Source: CAYREE01 sp964423225 (GTDB lineage: Archaea > Altiarchaeota > Altiarchaeia > IMC4 > SCGC-AAA252-I15). From it: a stretch of DNA of 25,943 nucleotides. Location of the stretch: NCBI GenBank assembly GCA_964423225.1, contig CAYREE010000014.1, positions 1 to 25,943 of the forward strand. The letters are read 5' to 3'. A program made the position numbers and the translations under genes. Under the pieces are notes generated by a model. It searched no databases and was not told the origin of the DNA. It worked only from the letters and a program-made list of their open reading frames with translations. How positions within the stretch are numbered: position 1 is the stretch's first letter; every line of letters begins with the position of its first letter. This document shows positions 7,546 through 14,842 of the stretch, piece by piece.

Positions 7546-8502
7546 ATGAGAATTAGAATGAGTAAAAAACTAACTCCTAAAAGTGTTTCTTTTCTAGTGA
7601 TTTTAACATTGTTCGTCTTCTTTGCAAACCCCCTTATAAGTTCCGTGGTCGCCCAAGCCGGATCTTTAGAGTGTGAAGCAGACTGGAAGCCAGGATCAAT
7701 CTGCCAGAAAAATGAGAATAAATGCGCGAAGAAATGCAGGAGTAAAGGACTAGCCTATGATTTTAGCAGTGGGAAAGACTGTTCTACCCAGTGGATAGGT
7801 GTTGAAGAAGGCTGCTGCCTATGTCAAAACGATCCAGCACTATTGGATTGTGAAACCTGGAATACAGGTGCAAAATGCAAGAAGAATAAGATAGCCTGCA
7901 AGACATTCTGTAGAAAACAGGGAAAGATGGTAGAGGATTCACAAGCCATGAACTGTCATAACTTCTGGAAAGCTGAGAACTGCTGTCTATGTGGAAGTAG
8001 CTCAGGTACAGAAGACTGCGAAACATGGATAGTAGGATCGGAATGCGCTAAAAACAGTATTGAAGCAAAAAAAGCATGCAAGCGTCAAAACAAGGCGATT
8101 GACGAGATCTCAAGCATGAATTGTAAAGACTGGTGGAAGAGTTCCAAATGCTATACATGCAAAGACAATCCTAACGTAGAGGATTGTGCAACTTGGGACC
8201 CGCAGGCAAATTGCGCCAAGAACGACGGACAGGCAAAGAAGAGGTGTGCCATAACAAACGAGATAGTCAAGGCGACAAATGTTATGAACTGCTATGCCAA
8301 ATGGCCCAACTCCCTGTGTTATACCTGCGAAGCTGACCCACAAATAGAAGATTGTGAAAGCTGGGAGCCAGGAAGCAAGTGTGCCAAGAACAAGAAGGGA
8401 TGTAAGAGGTATTGTAAAGCAATTGGCAAGACAGTTAAAAACTTTGTAAAGAGAAACTGCGACACCAAGTGGCCGAAAGAACTATGCTGCTCATGCGAGT
8501 AG
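7546..8502 (+). CDS. Secreted protein of five tandem 8-cysteine repeats
   Basis: This is a 318-residue protein with a Sec signal peptide (hydrophobic 15-35, cleavage probable after AQA at 38). The mature protein is five units of about 51-59 residues starting at Cys43, 102, 158, 214 and 270. Each follows C-x8-C-x6-C-x3-C-x14-C-x8-C-C-x-C, with a Trp three residues after the first Cys, KN after the second, and another Trp four or so after the fifth. Repeats 1, 2 and 5 have eight cysteines. Repeats 3 and 4 have six: the third is Ala (174, 230) and the seventh is Tyr (203, 259). The paired loss implies those two form one disulfide. There is no anchor or stalk, so it is probably released or bound non-covalently at the surface. 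Many Lys residues make it basic. No named family recognised. Confidence 0.85.
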   Translation: MRIRMSKKLTPKSVSFLVILTLFVFFANPLISSVVAQAGSLECEADWKPGSICQKNENKCAKKCRSKGLAYDFSSGKDCSTQWIGVEEGCCLCQNDPALLDCETWNTGAKCKKNKIACKTFCRKQGKMVEDSQAMNCHNFWKAENCCLCGSSSGTEDCETWIVGSECAKNSIEAKKACKRQNKAIDEISSMNCKDWWKSSKCYTCKDNPNVEDCATWDPQANCAKNDGQAKKRCAITNEIVKATNVMNCYAKWPNSLCYTCEADPQIEDCESWEPGSKCAKNKKGCKRYCKAIGKTVKNFVKRNCDTKWPKELCCSCE

Positions 8503-8518
8503 ACTATAGTTCCCCCAC

Positions 8519-8552
8519 TTTTTTATTTTATTTTTTTTATTTCCTTAATCAG
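8519..8552 (+). terminator. Oligo-T terminator
   Basis: A run of T with scattered A follows a C5 stretch just after the stop codon at 8502. Such T tracts are the usual archaeal termination signal. No hairpin is seen. Confidence 0.55.
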
Positions 8553-8591
8553 GTTTAATGCCATATCAAATAGTTTAAAGTAATATATAGT

Positions 8592-9998
8592 ATGCACAAA
8601 TCCGAAAAGATTGCACTCATACTAGTCTTGGCATATGGGATACTAATCCTCTATTACGGCGTCTATGACACACAGTCAAACATGTGGGGATTCGATGCGT
8701 TAAGATATTCTCCGACAATAATTGCATGCATCTTTTTCTTGATATTCCTTGTAACAATATTGTTATCAAAAAAGGATTTTCTTGAACCATTTCAAGAAAG
8801 GATATGTCAAATCATGGAGATCCTCGAGGGAAGAGTTCTAGGTCTTGGAATAAGGAAGACAGGACTCATAATATTTGCTATATCACTTCTTCTGTTAACA
8901 TGTGTAAAGACCAGGTATTCCGGTGGTGATTCAGAGAATATTTCAGTCGGTATGCCATTGTTCTTAAAACGACAGCCATTATCATCATTCATCCTGAACT
9001 TCGGATCAGCAATGGGTTTCATCCTTGGAGCATCTTATCATGCCAGCCTAACAACAACTATCACATTAATAGGTGCTTCCTCGATAACAGCATTATTCAT
9101 ACTCTTTAAAACGATTTTTGAAGACATTAAAAAAGCGGTATTATTCCTTATGATTACAATAACAAGCTTTGGGATCATCCGTCTCTTACCAGGATATATG
9201 GAGACATATGGAGTATTCCTATTTGCCCTAATCATCCAACAGATAATGCTTGTAAGATTCCTGAAAACTAGGATGATCCAGGATTACTGCCTGCTAATAT
9301 TAGCAATGTTCATCACACTACTAGCCCACATACAAGCATTAGTGCTTATCCCAGGCACAATCATCGCCGGGCTAATGGTATTCAGAGGCAGAAGGGGGAT
9401 TGTACGCATAGCAAGCCAATGGACATTATTTATACTATGCCTAGCACTTGTTTATCCGCATCTAACATACATGGAAACATCATTCAATATAATAGGAGAA
9501 TTTGAAAAGTTTGTGACAGGTAGAATGGATTATACATTCTGGTCTAAAAGAGATGGGATAAGCTTCATAACCCCGGTAGACAAACTAATATCACTTGAAC
9601 ACTTGAAAAATATTGTGAATATGCATGCATTAATCGCAATGTCAGGATACATACTGCTAATTTCAACCATTGGTTTGAATGGTAAAATCAGGATAAAAGA
9701 ACGCATAACAATGATAGCGCTAATGAACTTCACATTATTTTTTACAATGACACTTCTCTTTAACAATTATTTTACACCCATAGAAAGAGATTGGGACATG
9801 TTCGGTGCGGGAGGAGTCCTTATCATGACATTAACAGCAGCAGTATTAAGATCCTCAACCCATAAACAGCTAACAAGGCTCGCATTGATAATACTACCTA
9901 TAACAGGATTCATAACAATCATACTCCTGCTTACCCAGGCTGGAACTCCTGGATTCCTACCTCCACCAGAAGCCCGTATCGGTTTTGAACTAATATAA
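8592..9998 (+). CDS. Polytopic membrane protein, GT-C glycosyltransferase-like
   Basis: This 468-residue protein has ten or more membrane helices. After two N-terminal helices and a cytosolic loop (about 58-92), a third helix leads into an outer loop RYSGGDSENISVGMPLFLKRQPL (about 107-131). Its acidic GDSE is placed like the catalytic acidic residues of GT-C enzymes. Near the C-terminus an outer loop PIERDWDMFGAGG precedes a helix; an RDWDxF motif is seen in other GT-C-like membrane proteins. These points suggest a transferase using a lipid-linked sugar, but the assignment is from topology and short motifs only. It lies between secreted cysteine-rich protein genes that could be its substrates. 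It is not related closely to the GT39-like gene at 1-1502. Confidence 0.7.
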   Translation: MHKSEKIALILVLAYGILILYYGVYDTQSNMWGFDALRYSPTIIACIFFLIFLVTILLSKKDFLEPFQERICQIMEILEGRVLGLGIRKTGLIIFAISLLLLTCVKTRYSGGDSENISVGMPLFLKRQPLSSFILNFGSAMGFILGASYHASLTTTITLIGASSITALFILFKTIFEDIKKAVLFLMITITSFGIIRLLPGYMETYGVFLFALIIQQIMLVRFLKTRMIQDYCLLILAMFITLLAHIQALVLIPGTIIAGLMVFRGRRGIVRIASQWTLFILCLALVYPHLTYMETSFNIIGEFEKFVTGRMDYTFWSKRDGISFITPVDKLISLEHLKNIVNMHALIAMSGYILLISTIGLNGKIRIKERITMIALMNFTLFFTMTLLFNNYFTPIERDWDMFGAGGVLIMTLTAAVLRSSTHKQLTRLALIILPITGFITIILLLTQAGTPGFLPPPEARIGFELI

Positions 9999-10051
9999 TC
10001 AAAAAAAAAACAAGGTGGATTATTTACACTAGTAGGATAAAATATCTACCA

Positions 10052-11299
10052 ATGGGATTTCTTGACACAATATTCGGATCCAAAAAGAAAGAAGCCACGA
10101 CAATAAGTATTAAAGACCTTGATAAATGGCTTGAAAAAAGATTAAATGAACTCAGAATAGAGGAAGAAAAACAGGCAAAGCCTGTTGTTAAATCCATTAT
10201 AAAAGCGGTTAACCAACTTGAAACCCATGTCGAAAAGATTGACTCTATGAAGCTACCAGACGACGTAGATAAACGATTTGCAAAGATAGTCAAGACAAAC
10301 AAACCACTCTATGTTAAGGGTATGCAAAGAGTAATAGAGGCTTTGAAAGAGAATATTAGCCAGGATAAAGACCTCGAAACGATAAATGATGATATAAAGG
10401 AAACATTGGATGCTATCGGAAAGATAAATTTCGGCGAGGGAAGGTACCTCACAATAGTATACCAGGATACTATGCGAAAAATTCATACAAACTGTAAAAG
10501 TCTATTAGATGATTGCGAAAGTCTCACCGAAATACTAGTGGACAATGACGAACAAAAAGGATTAAAAAAAGCAAATCAAATCCTAATGGATCATGTTAAA
10601 TCATTGGAATTATCAGAAAAAATAAGCCAGGATATCGAGTCTTATGAAAACAGGGTAAAAAAACTCCATACAAGGATCGAACAACAGGATGCGTTGATAC
10701 AAAAACTAGATCATAGGTACGATACAAGCAAATCAAAGGAATTAAACAAAGAGATCCTCGAGTTAACAAAAGAAAAAACAATCATTGAAGAGAAGATATC
10801 ATCAAGTATGGGAAAACTAAAGAGAGGATTCCGAAAATTCAAGAAAACATCATTATTTGATGCAAAACTAATTGACAGATTGACTAATGAGCCAGTGAAA
10901 ACAGTCTTAGAAACAGAAATGGACGAGATAACATCAATGTTTACAAGATTTCAACAAGCCTTAGAAAAAGGTGATTTGAAACTAAAGGACAATGATAAAA
11001 TGATCCAGAAAATAAAGCAAGCCCAGACCGAACTAAAACCAGAAGTAAAAGAGAGGCATAATGACATTAAAACAAAGATCAATAATATGAAAGAAGAAGT
11101 TATAAAAGACCCGCTAGTAGACCAGATAAAAGACTCTAAAAAAGAGAAGAAAAGACTTGTAGATAAGATGGATGGATACAAGGCTGAAAATAAGGTGTTG
11201 AAAATCCGTTTATCCGACAAGTTGAGTGAGACAGAAGGCAATGAAGAGATATTAATAAAAACAATGAACGACTTTAATATAAGCCTCAGTATAGAATAG
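10052..11299 (+). CDS. Coiled-coil cytosolic protein
   Basis: This is a 415-residue protein, very rich in Lys, Glu, Asp and Ile. It starts MGFLDTIFGSKKK, a short amphipathic stretch of the type that attaches proteins to the inner membrane face. The rest is helical, with strong heptad character around 190-245 (KISQDIESYENRVKKLHTRIEQ region) and 330-395. No signal peptide or ATPase motif is present. No family is recognised. It could be a scaffold or membrane-remodelling helper (inference). It is the first gene of an operon with two cysteine-repeat lipoproteins (30-bp gap to the first). No ribosome-binding site is visible; an ATTATTTA element about 29 nt upstream may be the TATA box of a leaderless transcript. 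Confidence 0.7.
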   Translation: MGFLDTIFGSKKKEATTISIKDLDKWLEKRLNELRIEEEKQAKPVVKSIIKAVNQLETHVEKIDSMKLPDDVDKRFAKIVKTNKPLYVKGMQRVIEALKENISQDKDLETINDDIKETLDAIGKINFGEGRYLTIVYQDTMRKIHTNCKSLLDDCESLTEILVDNDEQKGLKKANQILMDHVKSLELSEKISQDIESYENRVKKLHTRIEQQDALIQKLDHRYDTSKSKELNKEILELTKEKTIIEEKISSSMGKLKRGFRKFKKTSLFDAKLIDRLTNEPVKTVLETEMDEITSMFTRFQQALEKGDLKLKDNDKMIQKIKQAQTELKPEVKERHNDIKTKINNMKEEVIKDPLVDQIKDSKKEKKRLVDKMDGYKAENKVLKIRLSDKLSETEGNEEILIKTMNDFNISLSIE

Positions 11300-11329
11300 A
11301 AAGATTTTGTTTAAAGCCGAGGAGTTCTT

Positions 11330-11743
11330 ATGGTTAATATGAAAAAAATAATCATCTACATATGCATGATCATCATTTTAACAACAGGCTGCACTACCAA
11401 GAAAGATGCCGAGATTAATAAGTGCAACTCGATTAATTCTACTTCTCAAAAGGATGATTGCTTCCTAAAGCTAAGCGAGGAATATCCTGAACGAGAATTC
11501 TGTGAGAAAATTCAAAAAGACAAAATAGCTCATATATGCGATAAAAACGTTGCTGTAGCAACACAGAGTGCGCGAATATGCGAGGAGATATTAGATTCCA
11601 AAGTCAGTTCTGAATGTTATACTGAAGTAGCGGTCGCTAAATTGGACCACCTTGTTTGTAGGAGGATAGACCGCGTTTCAAAGAAGGATGCTTGTGAGAT
11701 GGCAGTAGGAGATGCTAAGAGAAAGAAAAGGAAAAGCGGATGA
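11330..11743 (+). CDS. Lipoprotein with four 26-residue C-x11-C repeats
   Basis: This is a 137-residue protein. A lipobox LTTG-C21 ends the signal peptide. The mature part has cysteine pairs 32/44, 58/70, 84/96 and 110/122: each pair is 12 apart and the repeat period is exactly 26. Each unit is a helix-turn-helix-like pattern C-E-x-I...K-x-x-x-C-x-x-x-(A/V), suggesting a helical solenoid with each hairpin closed by one disulfide. The C-terminus is strongly basic (KRKKRKSG). GAGGAG is placed 5 nt before the ATG. It overlaps the next gene, a paralogue, by 4 bp (ATGA), so translation is coupled. No named family recognised. Confidence 0.8.
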   Translation: MVNMKKIIIYICMIIILTTGCTTKKDAEINKCNSINSTSQKDDCFLKLSEEYPEREFCEKIQKDKIAHICDKNVAVATQSARICEEILDSKVSSECYTEVAVAKLDHLVCRRIDRVSKKDACEMAVGDAKRKKRKSG

Positions 11744-12132
11744 TGAATATGAGGAAAATCACGTTATTCATATCCATCATATGCCTAATTTCCGGATGTC
11801 TAAGTACTATCCAGGATAATTTAAAGATCGTCAGCATGTGTGGATTCACAAACAACCAGCGGGAACTGGATCTCTGCTTCTCACAGACAGGTCCGCAAAT
11901 GGAAGATGCATCATATTGCGAAAAGATAGCTGAACTAAGATACAGAGACTTATGCCTAAAAGAAACAGGTATAAAAACAAGAGATCCAGTATTATGCGGG
12001 ATATTATCTGACAGATCACAAAAAGACGACTGTTACACCTATGTCGGAATATACACTAAAAATGCGAGCTTATGCAAGCTCGTAGAACGAACAGACTGGC
12101 AGGAATCCTGTTTAAATAGGGCTAAGGAGTAG
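11740..12132 (+). CDS. Lipoprotein paralogue with four 26-residue C-x11-C repeats
   Basis: This is a 130-residue protein with lipobox LISG-C20. Cysteine pairs 34/46, 60/72, 86/98 and 112/124 repeat with the same 12/26 geometry as the upstream gene. The consensus of the unit is D-x-x-x-C-x-x-(I/L)-x-x-R-x-x-(Q/R)-(D/K)-x-C-(Y/L)-x-x-x-(G/A). It shares little identity outside the repeat, so the duplication is old or the repeat was amplified independently. Its start overlaps the upstream stop by 4 bp. The pair likely sits on the outer face of the membrane and may act as a heterodimer (inference). Confidence 0.8.
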   Translation: MMNMRKITLFISIICLISGCLSTIQDNLKIVSMCGFTNNQRELDLCFSQTGPQMEDASYCEKIAELRYRDLCLKETGIKTRDPVLCGILSDRSQKDDCYTYVGIYTKNASLCKLVERTDWQESCLNRAKE

Positions 12133-12158
12133 TAAAACCAAACAATTAAACAGAAGAC

Positions 12159-12169
12159 GTACATTGTAC
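12159..12169. promoter_or_regulatory. Palindrome GTACA-T-TGTAC next to the TATA box
   Basis: The 5-bp arms end 4 bp before the TATA element at 12174-12181. This is a position where an archaeal activator or repressor often binds. It could regulate the 12204-13058 gene. Confidence 0.4.
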
Positions 12170-12173
12170 ACAT

Positions 12174-12181
12174 TTTTATAT
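12174..12181 (+). promoter_or_regulatory. TATA box of the 12204-13058 gene
   Basis: TTTTATAT is centred 26 nt upstream of the ATG at 12204 and no ribosome-binding site is present. This fits a leaderless transcript starting at or near the ATG. Confidence 0.55.
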
Positions 12182-12203
12182 TATTCTAGTATTATAATAA
12201 AAG

Positions 12204-13058
12204 ATGAATCATCAACTGTTACTAATACCGTTAGGCACGCTTCTCCTGCTATTGCTTGTAAACACCAGTTCAAGCAGCAGTATAGAGCCCAATGCAATTG
12301 CAGGAAGTAATGAATCCGACCAATATAGAAGCTATGACGACAGTATCGAGGTAGATACACAACTCCCAGAATGTTTTTCAAACTTTGAATGCGGACAAGA
12401 TGAATTAAAGCTAACATGCATTAGAAAATATATTGTCGAACAATTCACAACATACACATGCCTTGATCCAGGAAGACTAAACGCAACATGTAAAAAAGAA
12501 ATAAAAAACGAATACCTAAACATGTGCTACGAAGATGAACGATGCGTTGAAGGTAAAAAACACTGCTATCCTTTAGAAAGCTGCAGCGATGGAATAAAAA
12601 ACCAGGAAGAAAAAGGAGTGGATTGCGGAGGACCATGCAAGACATGTCCAACTTGTGGAAATGGAATAAGAGATGGGAACGAAGAAGATATCGACTGTGG
12701 AGGATCATGTCACGACTGCACTATCGAATGTACGAGCGATAAAAGCTGCGGGATCTCACACTGGAGTCCAAGCACATGTGGCAAAGACAATAATGTATAC
12801 AGCGACTATGTCACATATGAATGTAGAAGACCTGGAGAATACTCTTCAAGATGTGAAATCAATACAAGGAGTAATATGGTGAAATATTGCGGGCCAATAA
12901 ACATATGTTTTGAAGGAGAGTGTATTGATCCAAGACACCATGCAATAGACAACTGGGACGGGATAAAAACAGAACCACTTATGCCAGGATCAGTGATAAC
13001 AGTAGAAACATGGTATGGACAAAAAGACGTGAGAGTATACGATAAGAACTCTGACTAA
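12204..13058 (+). CDS. Secreted cysteine-rich protein: 8-Cys module, two DCGG modules, 8-Cys module
   Basis: This is a 284-residue protein with a signal peptide (Leu-rich 4-19) followed by a Ser-rich linker. Its layout is symmetric. An 8-cysteine module has Cys57, 63, 72, 86, 96, 108, 114 and 121. Two tandem C-x-(D/N)-G-I-(K/R)...(V/I)-D-C-G-G-x-C-x-x-C units follow (127-148 and 151-172). A second 8-cysteine module has Cys176, 182, 192, 207, 217, 229, 235 and 240. The DCGG unit is known from many secreted bacterial and archaeal proteins as a small disulfide domain of unclear function. The 8-cysteine module also occurs at 3062-3748 and 15449-17419. The C-terminal 40 residues lack cysteine and include a VITVETWYGQKDVRVYD strand-rich end. 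No C-terminal anchor is visible. Confidence 0.8.
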   Translation: MNHQLLLIPLGTLLLLLLVNTSSSSSIEPNAIAGSNESDQYRSYDDSIEVDTQLPECFSNFECGQDELKLTCIRKYIVEQFTTYTCLDPGRLNATCKKEIKNEYLNMCYEDERCVEGKKHCYPLESCSDGIKNQEEKGVDCGGPCKTCPTCGNGIRDGNEEDIDCGGSCHDCTIECTSDKSCGISHWSPSTCGKDNNVYSDYVTYECRRPGEYSSRCEINTRSNMVKYCGPINICFEGECIDPRHHAIDNWDGIKTEPLMPGSVITVETWYGQKDVRVYDKNSD

Positions 13059-13125
13059 AATATTTCTTAAAAATCTATAATACCAAACCCAGATAAGTTT
13101 CCCACAAAAATCTCATATAATAAAA

Positions 13126-13214
13126 GAAACCATTAATTTTGAAACCATTGGTTTTAAATATGATTCTGCTAATTATTAAAGTTTCTTTAAAAACGGTTAA
13201 AAACCGTTTATATA
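13126..13214 (+). promoter_or_regulatory. Motif-dense promoter of the histone-fold gene
   Basis: From 5' to 3' this holds two direct copies of GAAACCATT (13126-13134 and 13141-13149). The second is part of a palindrome AAACCA-T-TGGTTT (13142-13154). Then comes a perfect inverted repeat AAACGGTT (13191-13198) / AACCGTTT (13202-13209), which overlaps the TATA box TTTATATA (13207-13214). The TATA box is 50-57 nt before the ATG, giving a leader of about 25 nt with GGTGA upstream of the start. A dimeric factor bound to the second palindrome would block TBP. Confidence 0.55.
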
Positions 13215-13263
13215 GAGGTATAAGACAATACATAACCTCAATTCTAAAACAAGGTGAAGAAAA

Positions 13264-13434
13264 ATGGCAGACAACTTGATTGTTAAATCAGCAGTAAAAG
13301 GAGCAGCCGGCGACATGAGCGTTGGAGCTGACTTTTACGAGAAATTGAACGAGATCGTGGCCGGCTTAATCACCAGGGCACAAGAAAGAGCAAAAGAGAA
13401 CGGTAGGTCAACCCTTAAAGGAAGGGACGCTTAA
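13264..13434 (+). CDS. Short histone-fold protein (DUF1931/Bd0055-like)
   Basis: This is a 56-residue protein (MADNLIVKSAVKG...STLKGRDA). The pattern (V/K)-x-x-V-K, then the long helix SVGADFYEKLNEIVAGLITRAQERAKENG, then R-S-T-L-K-x-R-D matches the short histones typified by Bdellovibrio Bd0055 and the DUF1931 group. The A-K-x-N-x-R-x-T-x-x-x-x-D end is the histone-fold loop 2 signature. The protein stops right at the Asp, so helix 3 would be very short. Such proteins bind DNA, as dimers in the bacterial case. A strong promoter, good ribosome-binding site (GGTGA) and clear terminator suggest high expression. It is monocistronic, followed by nucS. Whether it wraps, bends or coats DNA cannot be told. 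Confidence 0.8.
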   Translation: MADNLIVKSAVKGAAGDMSVGADFYEKLNEIVAGLITRAQERAKENGRSTLKGRDA

Positions 13435-13440
13435 CGTCAT

Positions 13441-13496
13441 ATATTTTTAAAAATATTCTCTTTTCCTTCTTTTTTCTTTTTTTTTATTACTAAACA
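13441..13496 (+). terminator. Palindrome plus T-tract terminator of the histone-fold gene
   Basis: ATATTTTT-AAAAATAT is a perfect 16-bp palindrome (13441-13456), followed by about 40 nt of almost pure T/C with long T runs. This is an unusually strong termination signal, in keeping with a highly transcribed single gene. Confidence 0.65.
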
Positions 13497-13511
13497 AATG
13501 ACTCTATCCAC

Positions 13512-14267
13512 ATGGAAATTAATGATTATAAGACAAGGCTTGAAGACGATCTTAACGAACATAAGACCGTATTAATAGTATGCAAGTGTTCTATTGAATA
13601 CTGGGGTAGAAGCAGGTCGATAATCGGGTTAGGAGACCGTTTGATAATAATTAAACCAGATACGACACTGATTATTCATTCACCCACAGGATTCAAGCCG
13701 GTTAACTGGATGTCTGCTCCAACTGATACGAGTATATCAGAGGATGATAATAAACTGTTGATATTCAGCCAGCGTACAAAATCTCCTTATGAAGAGATGA
13801 GGATAACAATAGAAAAGATAATCGATTACACTGCATATCTAGGGCTAAGAGACAGTGAGAAACTAGATCTTATCCATACGGAAAAAGACATGAAAGACTA
13901 TCTAGTAGAACACCTGCATCATATCCACCCTGACTTCAAGCTCAAGAGCATAGAATATAGGAGCCCTCTCGGTTTTTTTGACCTCTACGGCAAGATAGAC
14001 GGTGTCCCAACAGTAGTAGAGTTAAAAGCTGACAAGGCTGGGCTTCCAGCAGCATTACAGATAAAAAGATATAAGGAATGGCTCGAATCCCATGTAAAGA
14101 AAGAGGTGAGAGCAATACTAGTATCCCCAAGCATAACTCCCAACACATTAAGCCTATTGAAGAAAGATCGTATAGAACATAAGAAATTCAATATAAAGAA
14201 GATACAGAGAAAGTCTGGACAAGGCAATACCTTGGAAAAATGGATGGATGAAGAAAAAGAAGATTAG
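13512..14267 (+). CDS. nucS: Endonuclease NucS (EndoMS), mismatch-specific
   Basis: This is a 251-residue protein, the usual family length. The N-terminal dimerisation/DNA-binding domain carries WGRSRSIIGLGDRLIIIKPDTTLIIH and GFKPVNW (Trp66 flips or stacks on bases in known structures). The C-terminal RecB-like nuclease domain has GFFDLYG with Asp157, E170-L-K172, Gln183 and Tyr187, matching the spacing of the D-ExK-Q-Y catalytic set in NucS of Pyrococcus and EndoMS of Thermococcus. The family cleaves both strands at G:T, G:G and T:T mismatches and replaces MutS/MutL in many archaea and actinobacteria, with the PCNA clamp as partner. The C-terminal tail QRKSGQGNTLEKWM could contain a weak PCNA contact. 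No MutSL gene is in the window. Confidence 0.92.
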   Translation: MEINDYKTRLEDDLNEHKTVLIVCKCSIEYWGRSRSIIGLGDRLIIIKPDTTLIIHSPTGFKPVNWMSAPTDTSISEDDNKLLIFSQRTKSPYEEMRITIEKIIDYTAYLGLRDSEKLDLIHTEKDMKDYLVEHLHHIHPDFKLKSIEYRSPLGFFDLYGKIDGVPTVVELKADKAGLPAALQIKRYKEWLESHVKKEVRAILVSPSITPNTLSLLKKDRIEHKKFNIKKIQRKSGQGNTLEKWMDEEKED

Positions 14268-14308
14268 ATTATAATATCCATCCACACAATAGTTATCAGG
14301 TGTTTTAA

Positions 14309-14410
14309 TTGGCAAGAGAAAAAAAGAAGAAAAAGGATGTAGAAGACGAAGAATTAACGAAGACTGAAAAAAAGAGGAAGAAAAAGCTGAGAAAGGCTTG
14401 GCTTGGATAA
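14309..14410 (+). CDS. Tiny Lys-rich protein, TTG start (tentative)
   Basis: This is a 33-residue frame, MAREKKKKKDVEDEE then a basic half ending RKAWLG. It starts with TTG at 14309, preceded by AGGTG with 6-nt spacing, an ideal ribosome-binding site in this genome. It follows nucS by 41 bp on the same strand and ends 2 bp before the convergent HxlR gene. Roughly half of its residues are Lys or Arg. It could bind nucleic acid (inference). Too short to rule out a chance frame. Confidence 0.45.
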   Translation: MAREKKKKKDVEDEELTKTEKKRKKKLRKAWLG

Positions 14411-14412
14411 AT

Positions 14413-14781
14413 TCACAACAGGCATTTAGAACAATCTTTTAATGAATCGCCATCACGTGAAGCCCATTCCTTACCCCATGATTTCAAACATTCAATGATA
14501 TCCTGAAGGCTCCTGCCCTTGGCTGTGAGATCATATACAACCTTCAATGGAGGATTCTTTGTTAAAACATTCCGATTCAACAAACCTTCTGCCTCAAGCT
14601 CAGATAATCGCTTAGAAAGCACAGCAGATGTTATCCCCACCAGATTCTTCTTTAATTCATTGAATCTAAGGGGTTTTTGAGTGCAATGTAATTCCTTAAG
14701 GATCAATAAAGTCCATTTTTTCCCGATAATAGAGACTGTTTTCTCGATTGGACACTTCGAAACCTTGTTCTTTCTTAACAT
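14413..14781 (-). CDS. HxlR-family winged-helix transcriptional regulator
   Basis: This is a 122-residue protein. The ATG at 14781 is chosen because GGTGG is 5 nt upstream; a longer frame to 14910 would run over the divergent flavin reductase. It has the HxlR signature: C10-P-I-E-K, then GKKWTLLILKEL, RFNELKKNLVGITSAVLSKRLSELEAEGL and YDLTAKGRSL. Cys10 is the residue that senses oxidants or aldehydes in family members such as HypR and HxlR. Two more cysteines close the C-terminus (DCSKC). It is divergent from a flavin reductase-like gene, a common pairing in which the regulator controls the redox enzyme. Regulation probably runs through the GTAT/ATAC inverted repeat at 14808-14822. Confidence 0.88.
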   Translation of the reverse strand: MLRKNKVSKCPIEKTVSIIGKKWTLLILKELHCTQKPLRFNELKKNLVGITSAVLSKRLSELEAEGLLNRNVLTKNPPLKVVYDLTAKGRSLQDIIECLKSWGKEWASRDGDSLKDCSKCLL

Positions 14782-14807
14782 TACTACCACCCAAAACAAA
14801 TAAGAAG

Positions 14808-14822
14808 GTATATTAATAATAC
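14808..14822. promoter_or_regulatory. Candidate HxlR operator: GTAT-N7-ATAC
   Basis: The half-sites are 14808-14811 and 14819-14822 around ATTAATA, between the divergent HxlR and flavin reductase genes. It lies about 28 nt before the flavin-reductase ATG, where the TATA element would be, so a bound dimer would compete with TBP. Confidence 0.4.
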
Positions 14823-14842
14823 TAAAAAAATATAAATATTGT

